Source of the DNA: Branchiibius hedensis
GTDB taxonomy: Bacteria > Actinomycetota > Actinomycetes > Actinomycetales > Dermatophilaceae
Direction of reading: 5' to 3'
DNA length: 64,000 bases
NCBI RefSeq assembly: GCF_900108585.1
Contig: NZ_UESZ01000001.1
Coordinates: 744,001 to 808,000, forward strand
Shown here: positions 17,321 through 26,421 of the stretch, one piece after another
Layout: each line of letters begins with the position of its first letter
Numbering within the stretch: the stretch's first letter is position 1
Made by a program: the position numbers and the translations under genes
The notes under the pieces: generated by a model
Databases searched by the model: none
Told to the model about the DNA's origin: nothing
Seen by the model: the letters and a program-made list of their open reading frames with translations, nothing else

Positions 17321-18175
17321 CGCACCGGGGAGGATCTCGACGGTGACCGGCAGTTCCGCGATGAACTCGCCATCGCCGTACGCGCTGACGCCGTTGCTGT
17401 CGATCCGCACCCGTCGGCCGCGCAGGACGGTGACCTCCGGCTGGCTGACGTGGGTGCCCCGATAGACGGTTGGCAGCAGGCGCAAAAACCTCGCTCGGTT
17501 GGGTGCGCCCAGGAGAACCACATCCAGCCAGCCGTCGTCGGGGACGGCGTCGGGTGCGATGTGCATCCCGTTGCCGTAGAAGCCACCGTTGGCGACGATG
17601 GCCGACACCCCGGCGTACTCGTGCACGACCCCGTCGACCTCGACCCGGTAGTCGCGTGGCGGGAAGGTCAGGATCGATGTGACGGCGGCCAGCGGATAGT
17701 GGACCGCGGCGGGCACGCGGCGGTACCCGTTCACCACCTGCGAGACCTGGGAGTCGATTCCGGCGTAGACGCTCGTCGCCGCGAAGTACTCCCCGGCGCC
17801 CGCCTGCACTCCTAAGGCGTCGACCGGCCGGACCGCACCGGTCGAGGCCAGGTGGATCGCTGCCTGCAGCGGGGTGGGTATCGCCAGTTCCCGGGCGAAG
17901 TCGTTGCCCCGGCCCGCGGGGAGGAGGGCAAAGTCGACCGAATGCCTGATCAGTGGCCCGACCATGGTGTGCAGGAAGCCGTCGCCGCCGACCAGGACGG
18001 CCCGCTCCTGGCGAGCGGCGGTGTCGGCGATGAGATCCTCGGCAGCAGCCACCGCACGACAGCGTGACACGCGTACGACGTGTCCGTCGGAGCGCAGCGT
18101 CGTTGCCACCCGCTGGACGAGGGCATCGTCGACACCTCGCGCCGCCGGGTTGCAGATGACGTGCAACCGGAGCAT
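17303..18175 (-). CDS. Diacylglycerol kinase-family lipid kinase
   Basis: A 290-residue cytosolic lipid kinase of the DgkB/YegS family. The nucleotide-binding loop is VGGDGFLHTM (G63–G66), followed by LLPAGRGNDFARELAI, the family's second signature. The C-terminal beta-sandwich includes SAIVANGGFYGNGMHIAPDA. The natural substrate may be diacylglycerol or a related lipid alcohol and cannot be told from sequence. It is divergent from miaB, with 65 bp between start codons, and its 3' end overlaps the SelW-like gene. Confidence 0.9.
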   Translation of the reverse strand: MLRLHVICNPAARGVDDALVQRVATTLRSDGHVVRVSRCRAVAAAEDLIADTAARQERAVLVGGDGFLHTMVGPLIRHSVDFALLPAGRGNDFARELAIPTPLQAAIHLASTGAVRPVDALGVQAGAGEYFAATSVYAGIDSQVSQVVNGYRRVPAAVHYPLAAVTSILTFPPRDYRVEVDGVVHEYAGVSAIVANGGFYGNGMHIAPDAVPDDGWLDVVLLGAPNRARFLRLLPTVYRGTHVSQPEVTVLRGRRVRIDSNGVSAYGDGEFIAELPVTVEILPGALRVVR

Positions 18176-18240
18176 CGCCTGATCGTAGGGCCACGCGCGC
18201 GGCGAGGCCTCTGGTTCCGCGCGGCTACCATTGACGGGTT

Positions 18241-19770
18241 ATGTCGACATCGCAGGACACCCGCCGTACCTATGACGTGCGCACGCACGGCTGCCAGATG
18301 AACGTCCACGATTCCGAGCGGATCGCCGGGTTGTTGGAGACCGCGGGATACGTAGACATCGCCGCCCTCCCCGCGCACGCCCGGCCGGAGACCGCCGACG
18401 TCGTGGTCTTCAACACCTGCGCGGTCCGGGAGAACGCCGCCGGCAAGCTGTACGGCCAACTGGGGCATCTGCGTCCGGCCAAGGACGCCAACCCTGATCT
18501 GCAGATCGCCGTCGGCGGCTGTCTGGCGCAGAAGGACCGCGCCACGATCGTGGATCGGGCCCCATGGGTGGACGTGGTGTTCGGCACCCACAACGTCGGC
18601 GCGCTACCGGTGTTGTTGGAGCGGGCGCGGCACAACCGTGAGGCCCAGGTCGAGATCCTGGAGTCGCTGGAGACGTTCCCCTCGACGCTGCCGACCCGCC
18701 GGGACTCGGCGTACAGCGGCTGGGTGTCCATCTCGGTGGGATGCAACAACACCTGCACCTTCTGCATCGTTCCCGCGTTGCGTGGCAAGGAACGCGACCG
18801 CCGGCCGGGCGAGATCCTGGCCGAGATCAAGGCCCTCGTGGACCAGGGCGTCGTCGAGGTGACGCTGCTCGGCCAGAACGTGAACACCTACGGGGTGGAG
18901 TTCGGCGACCGTCATGCGTTCGGCAAGTTGCTGCGGGCCTGCGGTCAGATCGAGGGTTTGGAGCGGGTGCGATTCACCTCCCCGCACCCAGCGGCGTTCA
19001 CCCAGGACGTCATCGACGCCATGGCGCAGACCCCGAACGTCATGCCCTCCCTGCACATGCCGTTGCAGTCCGGCTCCGATCGAGTACTCAAGGCGATGCG
19101 GCGCTCCTACCGCTCGGAGAAGTTCCTGCGGATCCTGGACGACGTGCGCGCCTCGATCCCCGATGCGGCGATCACCACAGACATCATCGTGGGCTTCCCG
19201 GGTGAGACCGACGCAGACTTCGAGGACACGTTGCGCGTGGTCGAGGCCGCCCGGTTCTCCTCGGCGTTCACTTTCCAGTACTCGCCACGGCCGGGCACCC
19301 CGGCTGCCACCCTCGAGGGGCAGTTGGCCAAGGAAGTTGTCCAGGAGCGGTTCGATCGGCTACTGGCGCTGCAGGAAGCCGTGTCCTGGGCCGAGAACAA
19401 GGCTCTCCTCGGTCGGGAGATCGAGGTCCTGGTGGCCGCCGGCGGCCGCAAGGACGAGGCCACTCACCGGATGTCGGGCCGAGCGCGCGACAACCGATTG
19501 GTGCACTTCACCGTGCCCGAGGACCAGGAGCGTCCGCGTCCGGGTGATCTGGTCAGCGTTGCCGTGACGTACGCCGCGCCGCACCATCTGGTGGCCGACT
19601 CAGGTGCCGCCGGGGGCCGATTCGAGGTGCGTCGCACCCGCGGTGGCGACGCGTGGGCAGCGCTGCAGCAGAACACCGACGGCGGTGTTCGCAAACCCGC
19701 GGTGTCGCTCGGCCTGCCGACCGTCGGCCGCCCCGAAGAGCCGGTGGCCCCGGCGTGCTCGGCCTGCTGA
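18241..19770 (+). CDS. miaB: tRNA-2-methylthio-N6-dimethylallyladenosine synthase MiaB
   Basis: A 509-residue radical-SAM methylthiotransferase that adds a methylthio group to i6A37 in tRNAs reading UNN codons. The MTTase-domain cysteines are C18 (THGCQMN), C60 (FNTCAVRE) and C94 (GGCLAQK). The radical-SAM cysteines are C168, C172 and C175 in [14 protein letters not shown] domain occupies about 385–460, and a variable tail follows. TACCAT at 18226–18231 is a likely -10 nine bases before the ATG, giving at most a very short leader. The enzyme that makes its substrate, miaA, lies 5 kb downstream. Confidence 0.95.
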   Translation: MSTSQDTRRTYDVRTHGCQMNVHDSERIAGLLETAGYVDIAALPAHARPETADVVVFNTCAVRENAAGKLYGQLGHLRPAKDANPDLQIAVGGCLAQKDRATIVDRAPWVDVVFGTHNVGALPVLLERARHNREAQVEILESLETFPSTLPTRRDSAYSGWVSISVGCNNTCTFCIVPALRGKERDRRPGEILAEIKALVDQGVVEVTLLGQNVNTYGVEFGDRHAFGKLLRACGQIEGLERVRFTSPHPAAFTQDVIDAMAQTPNVMPSLHMPLQSGSDRVLKAMRRSYRSEKFLRILDDVRASIPDAAITTDIIVGFPGETDADFEDTLRVVEAARFSSAFTFQYSPRPGTPAATLEGQLAKEVVQERFDRLLALQEAVSWAENKALLGREIEVLVAAGGRKDEATHRMSGRARDNRLVHFTVPEDQERPRPGDLVSVAVTYAAPHHLVADSGAAGGRFEVRRTRGGDAWAALQQNTDGGVRKPAVSLGLPTVGRPEEPVAPACSAC

Positions 19771-19797
19771 TCACCACGTCCTGCTAATCGTCGCTTT

Positions 19798-19932
19798 CTA
19801 GGCGTCGGTCTCTTCGCTGTCTTCCTCAGCGGGCGACAGCGGCATGCCTTCCTCCGTCGCGACCTGCTCCTCTTGGATCGTCTCGGCGTCGTCGGTCTGC
19901 GGGTCGTACCCATCGCTCATCGAGATGTTCAT
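19798..19932 (-). CDS. Small acidic protein, unknown
   Basis: A 44-residue open frame between miaB and the lipid operon. It starts MNISMSDGYDPQTDDAE and ends GMPLSPAEEDSEETDA. About a third of the residues are Asp or Glu and there is only trace hydrophobic content, so it is probably disordered. Two in-frame ATG codons exist (19932 and 19920). GACAAT lies six bases before the first, which would fit a leaderless transcript. Codon choice is strongly third-position GC. I do not recognise a family; it is reported because it fills an otherwise empty interval and looks coding. Confidence 0.5.
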   Translation of the reverse strand: MNISMSDGYDPQTDDAETIQEEQVATEEGMPLSPAEEDSEETDA

Positions 19933-19974
19933 GGCCCGATTGTCCCGCATCGGCCCGCCGAACGGGGCGCAGCA

Positions 19975-21255
19975 TCAACGTGGGGTGCGCGTGGGAGTCG
20001 TCGCACCGCGGCGTACGGCGAGGATCTGGTCCACGCCCATCCGGCCCTGCTCGAAGGCCAACTGACCACCAGCCAGATACAGCTCCCAGACCCGCACCTG
20101 CTCATCGCCGACGAGTTCGCGCAGTTTGTCCTTCTGCGCCTCGAACCGGGTCGTCCAAGCCCGAGCAGTCCAGGCGTAGTGCTCGCGCAGCGCTTGCACG
20201 TCACGGACCTCGAGGCCGCCGCGCTCCAGCAGCGCGACGGTGTCGCCCACCGGCCGCATGGTCATGTCCGGGGTGATGAATGACTCGATGAACGGACCCC
20301 CGCCGGGGTGTTTGCCCTGTCGGCTCATCTGCTGGACGAGAACCCGCCCGTGCGCAGACACGTTGCGGCGCAACGTCTCGACGAAGTCGGGATAGCCCTT
20401 GTCCCCGGCGTGTTCACCCATTTCGAGGGAGGCCACCGCGTCGTACGGGCCGGAATCGACGTCCCGGTAATCCTGCAACCGGATGGTGACCAGGCGCTCC
20501 AGCCCCTCCAGGGCGACACGACGGTCGATGAACGCCTTCTGCTCCGCGGCGATCGTCACGCCGGTCACCCGGACGCCGTAGGTGCGCGCGGCGTACAACG
20601 ACAACGACCCCCAGCCGCAGCCCACATCCAGCAAGGTTTGCCCGGGGCGCTGGTCCAGGCCAAGCTTGCGACAGACCAGGTCCAGCTTGTCGCGCTGCGC
20701 GTCCTCCAACCGGTAGGTCTGCGTCTCTTCGCCGTTGACGTCGGCGCCGGTGACGTACGCGCAGGAGTAGGCCATGTGCTCATCCAGCACCGCCTCGTAG
20801 AACGCACTGGTGATGTCGTAGTGGTGGGCGATGACCTGCTCGTCGCGCGCCTTGGAGTGCAAACGGCCGCGCACCACGACCTGGCTGTCCGGCACCGGCG
20901 GGCGCGGACCGATGACGCCGGCGTCCTTGGCCAGTGCCGCGACCGAGGCCAACAGCCGTGGCGTGATGCGCACCCCGGACAGCTCGCGTTCTGTCACGAC
21001 CGACCACGCGTGCCGCAGCGCGGTCACCAGGTCGCCCTCGACGTCCAACTCGCCGGTCACGTATGCCTGCGCAGCACCCAGTTCGCCTGGCGCCCAGAGC
21101 AATCGACGTAGGACGTTAGGAGAGTTCAGTCGGATGTGAGGGGCGTCGGAGGGGCCGGCCTGGCTGCCGTCCCACGCGGTGAGGTGCACCGGCAGCTCAC
21201 CGCCCACAACGGGAGAAAGGGTGCGGGCGATCCGCCCGGCGATGCCGTCGGTCAC
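19975..21255 (-). CDS. Cyclopropane-fatty-acyl-phospholipid synthase-like methyltransferase (second copy)
   Basis: A 426-residue SAM-dependent methyltransferase of the CFA synthase family, expected to modify unsaturated acyl chains in membrane lipids. Family features are VIAHHYDITSAFYE, the SAM loop LLDVGCGWGSLSLYA, and SLEMGEHAGDKGYPDF. It lacks the KYIFPGG segment of its neighbour and has FIESFITPDMTMRPV instead, so the two copies are not interchangeable paralogs. The GTG at 21255 overlaps the stop of the preceding gene (GTGA), although the frame is open further upstream. It is the last gene of the four-gene operon. Exact product (cyclopropane or methyl branch) is not decided by sequence. 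Confidence 0.85.
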   Translation of the reverse strand: MTDGIAGRIARTLSPVVGGELPVHLTAWDGSQAGPSDAPHIRLNSPNVLRRLLWAPGELGAAQAYVTGELDVEGDLVTALRHAWSVVTERELSGVRITPRLLASVAALAKDAGVIGPRPPVPDSQVVVRGRLHSKARDEQVIAHHYDITSAFYEAVLDEHMAYSCAYVTGADVNGEETQTYRLEDAQRDKLDLVCRKLGLDQRPGQTLLDVGCGWGSLSLYAARTYGVRVTGVTIAAEQKAFIDRRVALEGLERLVTIRLQDYRDVDSGPYDAVASLEMGEHAGDKGYPDFVETLRRNVSAHGRVLVQQMSRQGKHPGGGPFIESFITPDMTMRPVGDTVALLERGGLEVRDVQALREHYAWTARAWTTRFEAQKDKLRELVGDEQVRVWELYLAGGQLAFEQGRMGVDQILAVRRGATTPTRTPR

Positions 21256-22520
21256 GGCGCGTCGTAGGTCAGTTGGTGCACATCCAGATACCCCGATCGG
21301 AAGCCGCCCTCGGAGTAGCGCAAGTAGAACACCCACATCCGTCGGAACACCTCATCGAAACCGAGCGACTCGAGCCGGTCGGTGGCCGCCGCAAAGCGCT
21401 CCGCCCAGGCGTCCAGCGTGCGTGCGTAGCTCTGACCCATCGACAAGGTGCTACCAGTGCGCAATCCGCTTGCGACAGCGGTGGATTCCAAGATCTCCAA
21501 GCTCGGCAGAGCGCCCCCGGGGAAGATGTACTTGTGGATCCACGTGTAGGTGTTGCGGGTCTCCAACATCCGGTGGTGCGGCATCGTGATCGCCTGCACG
21601 ACGGCGCGACCACCGGGCCGCAATGCGGACCGCAGCGTGCTGAAGTAGGTCGGCAGGAACTCCAACCCCACTGCTTCGATCATCTCCACGGACAACACGG
21701 CGTCGTAGGTGCCGCGAACTGTGCGGTAGTCGGCCAACTCGATGTCCACCCGGTCGCCGACACCGGCCGCCTGCGCCTTGGCCCGCGCCCACGCCAGCTG
21801 TTCGCGCGACAGCGTGATGCTGTGCACGCGGGCGCCGCGCTGGGCCGCCCGCAACGCGAGTTCGCCCCAACCCGTGCCGATTTCGAGGACCCGCGTGTCC
21901 GGTCCGACCCGACCCTCATCGAGCATCCGGTCGATCTTGGCGTGCTGCGCCGCGACCAGTTCGGCGGGGTCAGCCGGACCCTCATCCGGAGAATCGAACA
22001 GCGCCGAGGAATACGTCATCGACTCGTCCAGGAACGTCGCGAACATGTCGTTGGACAGGTCGTAGTGCTTCTCGACATTGCTACGCGAGTTCTCGGTGCT
22101 CGGCCGGGTCGCGGTCGGCTGGCGACGGAGGTACGCCGATCGCAACCGTTTGAGCGGTGCCGGCACCAGATCGTCGACGCCCTGAGCGAAGGCGGCGATG
22201 AGGTCCGCCAGTCGGCTGCTGTCCCATTCGCCGGCGAGATAGGACTCTCCGAAGCCGATCAGGCCGCTATCGCCGATGCGGCGTACGAACGGACGCAGTT
22301 GGTGCACGGTCATCTCCGGCGCGTGCGGATCGTGCGCCGCGCCGCCGATCACCCTGCCGGCGGGAAGATGCACCCTGATCGGCAGTCGCTGGACGGCACG
22401 AAAGAACAACGACTGAGCAACCCGTTGCGCGGCAACGGCTTTCACGCTGCCAGGGATGTAGGCCACGTCCGGCCAGCGGATCGGATCGATTGTCACCGAC
22501 GTGTTTGCGAGGGTCGTCAT
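21252..22520 (-). CDS. Cyclopropane-fatty-acyl-phospholipid synthase-like methyltransferase (first copy, UfaA1 type)
   Basis: A 422-residue SAM methyltransferase. Signatures are NVEKHYDLSNDMFATFLDESMTYSSALF, the SAM loop LEIGTGWGELALRAA, the acidic EMIEAVG, and YTWIHKYIFPGGALPS, all as in mycobacterial UfaA1 proteins. The ATG at 22520 has an AGGAGG sequence seven bases upstream and overlaps the DUF1365 stop (ATGA). The 47 residues that could be read upstream lie inside the DUF1365 gene and are discarded. Genomic company with a DUF1365 protein and a flavin oxidoreductase matches the mycobacterial ufaA1 cluster (Rv0447c–Rv0449c). Confidence 0.88.
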   Translation of the reverse strand: MTTLANTSVTIDPIRWPDVAYIPGSVKAVAAQRVAQSLFFRAVQRLPIRVHLPAGRVIGGAAHDPHAPEMTVHQLRPFVRRIGDSGLIGFGESYLAGEWDSSRLADLIAAFAQGVDDLVPAPLKRLRSAYLRRQPTATRPSTENSRSNVEKHYDLSNDMFATFLDESMTYSSALFDSPDEGPADPAELVAAQHAKIDRMLDEGRVGPDTRVLEIGTGWGELALRAAQRGARVHSITLSREQLAWARAKAQAAGVGDRVDIELADYRTVRGTYDAVLSVEMIEAVGLEFLPTYFSTLRSALRPGGRAVVQAITMPHHRMLETRNTYTWIHKYIFPGGALPSLEILESTAVASGLRTGSTLSMGQSYARTLDAWAERFAAATDRLESLGFDEVFRRMWVFYLRYSEGGFRSGYLDVHQLTYDAP

Positions 22521-23239
22521 ACCGCCTCCTGTGGGTGGTGTCGCGGCCGAACGACGACGGGTAGTCGGCGCAGCCAGAGTTTCACGCCCTGCCAGTGGAT
22601 GCGGGCAGTGACGAGTTGAGCGGACAGCGGTGCTCGCACCATCGCGAGCGCCAGTTGGCACATCGAACGCGCCGGTGTCCCGGCCCAGGTCGTGACGAAC
22701 GGTGGGTGTCCGGAACGGTGCAGCACGATCCGCACGTCGAGTTCCGGTGCCGGCGGCGGCACGTGCAGTTGGTAGTAACCGCTGACGTCGTTGAAGGGGG
22801 ACACGTACATCGCTTTATCGGTGCGCGCGGCAGATCGCTCGTCCGGCCGGACGAGATAGACGTGCCGGTCGCGGTAGGTGTTGCGCACCTCGGCGATGAC
22901 GCAGGTGAGCGAGCCACTGGCGTCGTGACACCAATAGAGCGTGATCGGGTCGAAGGCATAGCCCAGCGTGCGGGCACCGCTCATCGCCTGGATCGGGCCG
23001 TCGCCGATCGTGACTCCCTGGCTCGCGGCGAACGTGATGAGATTGTCCCGCCACGTCGCACGGGGATCACCCAGGTGGTCCCCGGCCCGGAAGCCGACGA
23101 ACGCAGACAGCCATCGTGGGAGCGGATCGGTGCCGTCCAGATCGACCAGCCACGCAACGCCGGCGTACCGAAAGTCGTTGGCGACGCGGCCGGTTCGGAT
23201 GTGACGAACGGAGGTGAGGTAGGGCCGGGCACTCACCAT
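22517..23239 (-). CDS. DUF1365 family protein
   Basis: A 240-residue protein of family DUF1365. Recognisable stretches are SARPYLTSVRHIRTGRVANDF near the start, LGYAFDPITLYWCHD, and SPFNDVSGYYQLHV. No biochemical role is firmly established. Its constant association with CFA-type methyltransferases and an FAD oxidoreductase implies a part in acyl-chain modification. Both ends overlap neighbours (7 bp with the oxidoreductase, 4 bp with the methyltransferase), so translation of the operon is tightly coupled. No transmembrane segment is obvious. Confidence 0.88.
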   Translation of the reverse strand: MVSARPYLTSVRHIRTGRVANDFRYAGVAWLVDLDGTDPLPRWLSAFVGFRAGDHLGDPRATWRDNLITFAASQGVTIGDGPIQAMSGARTLGYAFDPITLYWCHDASGSLTCVIAEVRNTYRDRHVYLVRPDERSAARTDKAMYVSPFNDVSGYYQLHVPPPAPELDVRIVLHRSGHPPFVTTWAGTPARSMCQLALAMVRAPLSAQLVTARIHWQGVKLWLRRLPVVVRPRHHPQEAV

Positions 23240-24486
23240 GCCCCGCCGATCCGCTCGGCCGCCCGCAGCCCGGACAGCGCGCCGTCCTCGTGGAAGCCCC
23301 AGCCGTGGTAGGCGCCGGCGAACGCGATGGTGTCATCGCTGCAGGCCGCCAGCGACGACTGCGCGGCCACTGCCGAGGAGTCGTAGAGCGGGTGCTCGTA
23401 GGTCATCTCCGCGATCACCGTCGCCTTGTCGATGCGGTCGGAGCCGTTCAGCGTGACCAGGATGCGCTCACCCGCCGGCGCCGGCAGGCGCATCAGCCGG
23501 GTCAGGTCGTAGGTCACGAGCACACCGGCCTCTCCGTCCAACCGGTAGTTCCAGGCTGCCCGTGCCGCTGGGGCGGTCGGGAGCACGGACGGATCTCGAT
23601 GCAGCACAGCCTGGTTGACGCTGTATTCGATTGCACCGAGCACTTGCCGCTGTGTGTCGGTGGGCTCGCGCAGCATCGCCAGCGCCTGCTGCGGATGGCT
23701 GGCGATCACGACGGCGTCGAAGTCGTCGGTCCCGCCGGAGGCATCGCTGACCCGCACACCGCCTGCAGCCCGTCGGGCGACGTCGATGACCGGGGTCGCC
23801 AACCGGACATCGGCCAGGCCGGCGACCACCTGGTCGACGTAGGCGCGGGAACCACCGACAACCGTGCGCCACGCCGGGGAGCCCTTGACGCTGAGCATCC
23901 CGTGGTGTTCCAGAAAGGTGAACAGGGACCGTGCCGGGTAGTCCAAGGCATCGTCGTCGTCGCACGACCAGACGGCGGCGACCAACGGCGTCATGAAGTA
24001 CCGGTGGAAGCTGTCGCTGAAGGACCGCGCCCCCAGCCAATCGCGCAGCGGGAGCTCGGGATCGGCGCCAGCCAGGAAGCTGCGAGCCTGTTGATGGAAC
24101 CGGCGCACCTCCAGCAGCATCCGCAGGAAGGCGGGGCGGCTGCTGGTCCGCGGATCGGCGAAGATACCCCGCAGACCCTGGCCCCCGGCGTACTGCCATT
24201 GATCGGTCGGGGAGAAGACGGACATGCTCATGTCCGTCGGCTGCGTCGCCACGCCCAGCTCGGCGAACAGGCGGCCAAGGGTGGGGTAGGTGCGGTCGTT
24301 GTGCACGATGAATCCGGAGTCGACGCGGACCACTGTGCCGTCGGCCAGGGCGACGTCGTGGGTGTGGGCGTGTCCGCCGGCGCGATCATCGGCCTCATAC
24401 AGCGTGACGTGCGTGGAACGGCTCAGCACGTGTGCCGCGATCAGGCCCGAGACCCCCGATCCGATGACGGCGGTCCGGCGGCTCAC
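23233..24486 (-). CDS. FAD-dependent amine-oxidase-type oxidoreductase
   Basis: A 417-residue flavoprotein. The dinucleotide-binding motif is AVIGSGVSGLIAAHVL, followed by YEADDRAGGHAHTHDV, the family's second FAD contact. The C terminus reads IAFAGAYHGWGFHEDGALSGLRAAERI, closing the FAD site. It is the first gene of the lipid operon and resembles Rv0449c-type proteins next to ufaA1. GTG 24486 is chosen because GGAGCAGCC lies just before it and the flavin motif begins six residues later. The oxidation it performs (perhaps on an acyl double bond) is inference. Confidence 0.87.
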   Translation of the reverse strand: MSRRTAVIGSGVSGLIAAHVLSRSTHVTLYEADDRAGGHAHTHDVALADGTVVRVDSGFIVHNDRTYPTLGRLFAELGVATQPTDMSMSVFSPTDQWQYAGGQGLRGIFADPRTSSRPAFLRMLLEVRRFHQQARSFLAGADPELPLRDWLGARSFSDSFHRYFMTPLVAAVWSCDDDDALDYPARSLFTFLEHHGMLSVKGSPAWRTVVGGSRAYVDQVVAGLADVRLATPVIDVARRAAGGVRVSDASGGTDDFDAVVIASHPQQALAMLREPTDTQRQVLGAIEYSVNQAVLHRDPSVLPTAPAARAAWNYRLDGEAGVLVTYDLTRLMRLPAPAGERILVTLNGSDRIDKATVIAEMTYEHPLYDSSAVAAQSSLAACSDDTIAFAGAYHGWGFHEDGALSGLRAAERIGGAW

Positions 24487-24587
24487 GGCTGCTCCAGAAG
24501 TCGCACGCTCGTGGTTCGGCGCCGTCGTACTTCCGGATGGTGGCACTCGGTGCTCCTGCTGTTGCGCTTCTTGGGACGATAGGGCTG

Positions 24588-25553
24588 ATGCAGGATCACG
24601 ATAACGAAACGAGTGCCGCGCAGTCCGCCCGTCCGGACCCCGTCGTGGCCATCGTCGGTGCCACCGCTACCGGCAAATCCAGCCTCGCCATCGCGCTGTC
24701 GACCCGCTTGGGTGGCGAGGTCGTCAATGCCGACGCCTCCCAGTTGTACGCGGGCATGGACATCGGTACGGCCAAGGTGCCGCCGGAGCAGCGGCGAGAC
24801 GTCCGCCATCACCAGATCGACGTGCTGAGCGTGCGGGACGAAGCCTCGGTGGCGGCCTATCAACGGGCCGCGCGGCTGGACATGGCGCGCATCCGGACCC
24901 GCGGGAACCTGCCGGTCCTGGCCGGCGGATCGGGGCTGTACGTGCGGGCGGTGCTTGACCGTTTCGAGATCCCGCCCACCGATCCGCAGGTGCGCGGCAG
25001 GTACGACGCGCGGCTGGCCAGCGAAGGCCCGGCGCGCCTGCATCTGGAGTTGGCCGCGTCGGATCCGGTGGCCGCTGCCCAGATCCTGCCGACCAACGGC
25101 CGGCGCATCGTGCGTGCCCTGGAAGTGATCGAACTCACCGGGCGGTTGTTCAGCGCGACCCTGCCACGCCGGGAGTTCCACGAACCGGCGGTGCTGATCG
25201 GGCTGCGCGCCGAGCGACCCGTGCTGGACCAGCGGATCGCCCAGCGCACCGAGCAGATGTGGCGCGACGGGCTGCTGGAGGAAGTGCAGTTGCTCCTGGG
25301 CGACGGTCTGCGGGAGGGGCGTACGGCGTCCCGGGCCATCGGGTACGCCCAGGCGCTCCAGCAGATCGACGGCCGACTGTCACAACAGGAAGCGATCGAG
25401 GCGACGATCACCGCCACCCGGCGACTGGCTCGGCGGCAGGGTTCCTGGTTCGCACCCGATCCGCGCGTTCACTGGCTGGAACACGACGACCCTGACCTGC
25501 TCGATCGGGCGATGGACGTCGTACGCGCGGCGAGCGTGCCTGCGGCAGACTGA
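24588..25553 (+). CDS. miaA: tRNA dimethylallyltransferase MiaA
   Basis: A 321-residue transferase that adds a dimethylallyl group to A37 of tRNAs, the step before MiaB. The P-loop is VGATATGKSSLAIAL; the catalytic region follows with VNADASQLYAGMDIGTAK, VRHHQIDVL and GGSGLYVRAVLD. RTASRAIGYAQAL marks the C-terminal part. ATG 24588 is preferred; an in-frame ATG at 24537 would add 17 hydrophobic residues that the family lacks. The stop is followed four bases later by the dapF start, so miaA–dapF–methyltransferase form an operon. Confidence 0.94.
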   Translation: MQDHDNETSAAQSARPDPVVAIVGATATGKSSLAIALSTRLGGEVVNADASQLYAGMDIGTAKVPPEQRRDVRHHQIDVLSVRDEASVAAYQRAARLDMARIRTRGNLPVLAGGSGLYVRAVLDRFEIPPTDPQVRGRYDARLASEGPARLHLELAASDPVAAAQILPTNGRRIVRALEVIELTGRLFSATLPRREFHEPAVLIGLRAERPVLDQRIAQRTEQMWRDGLLEEVQLLLGDGLREGRTASRAIGYAQALQQIDGRLSQQEAIEATITATRRLARRQGSWFAPDPRVHWLEHDDPDLLDRAMDVVRAASVPAAD

Positions 25554-25557
25554 CCGC

Positions 25558-26421
25558 GTGCGCACCATCGACTTCGCCAAGGGACACGGCACGCTGAACG
25601 ACTTCGTGCTGGTCCCGGACCTGGACGGTTCGCTGGACCTGTCGGAGACCGACGTGCGTTTCCTGGCCGATCGACACGCCGGGATCGGCGGTGACGGCGT
25701 CATTCGGGTCGCACCGTTGTCCGCCGCGCCCGCCGATGTCCGCGAGGCGGCCCCCGACGCGCAGTGGTTCATGGACTACCGCAACGCCGACGGCTCCGAG
25801 GCGGAGATGTGCGGCAACGGCACCCGGGTCTTCGCCCAGTTCCTGGCCGACCGTGCGCTGGTGGACGCGGTCGTCTTCCCGATCGCGACGCGCGCCGGTC
25901 GCAAGGTGATCAGCCGGGTCGAGCACGGTTTCCGCACCGATCTGGGGCCGTGGCTGCTGTCGCGGGCCGACGAGGCGCGGGGTCGGGGCATGGACAGCGT
26001 GGTGCAGGTGGTCGGCGCACCGGACCCGCTGCCGGCTCTCAGCCTGGACCTGGGCAACCCGCACACGGTCGTGGCGTTGCCGCCGTCGATCTCGCTGGAG
26101 CACCTGGACCTGTCCGTGGCGCCCCGGGTGGACCCCGAGCCGCCGCACGGCAGCAACGTCGAATTCGTTCGCGCGATCGGCGCCCGCCACATCTCGATGC
26201 GAGTGCACGAGCGGGGCGTCGGTGAGACGTTGTCCTGCGGCACCGGAGCCGCCGCCGCCGCCTTGGCGACCTGGTGGTGGGCAGGTACGCCGAGTGATGA
26301 GTTGACGTGGCGGGTGGACGTGCGCGGTGGCACCCTCATGGTCGACATCGACGGTGGCAGTGTGGGATTGGCCGGTCCGGCGCAGATCGTCGCAGCAGGT
26401 CAGGTCAGCCTGCCGGACTGA
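25558..26421 (+). CDS. dapF: Diaminopimelate epimerase DapF
   Basis: A 287-residue enzyme converting LL- to meso-diaminopimelate for lysine and peptidoglycan synthesis. It uses two cysteines as acid and base: one in AEMCGNGTRVFAQF, the other in LSCGTGAAAAALA. GHGTLNDFVLVPD is the family's N-terminal signature. The start is GTG at 25558, with CAGACT six bases upstream, which may allow extra leaderless transcription besides read-through from miaA. The stop shares a base with the next ATG (TGATG). Confidence 0.95.
   Translation: MRTIDFAKGHGTLNDFVLVPDLDGSLDLSETDVRFLADRHAGIGGDGVIRVAPLSAAPADVREAAPDAQWFMDYRNADGSEAEMCGNGTRVFAQFLADRALVDAVVFPIATRAGRKVISRVEHGFRTDLGPWLLSRADEARGRGMDSVVQVVGAPDPLPALSLDLGNPHTVVALPPSISLEHLDLSVAPRVDPEPPHGSNVEFVRAIGARHISMRVHERGVGETLSCGTGAAAAALATWWWAGTPSDELTWRVDVRGGTLMVDIDGGSVGLAGPAQIVAAGQVSLPD

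Noticed and set aside
23290-24582. A 430-codon plus-strand frame opposite the FAD oxidoreductase
   Set aside because: It is the reverse-strand shadow of a gene with clear FAD-binding motifs and has no domain of its own.
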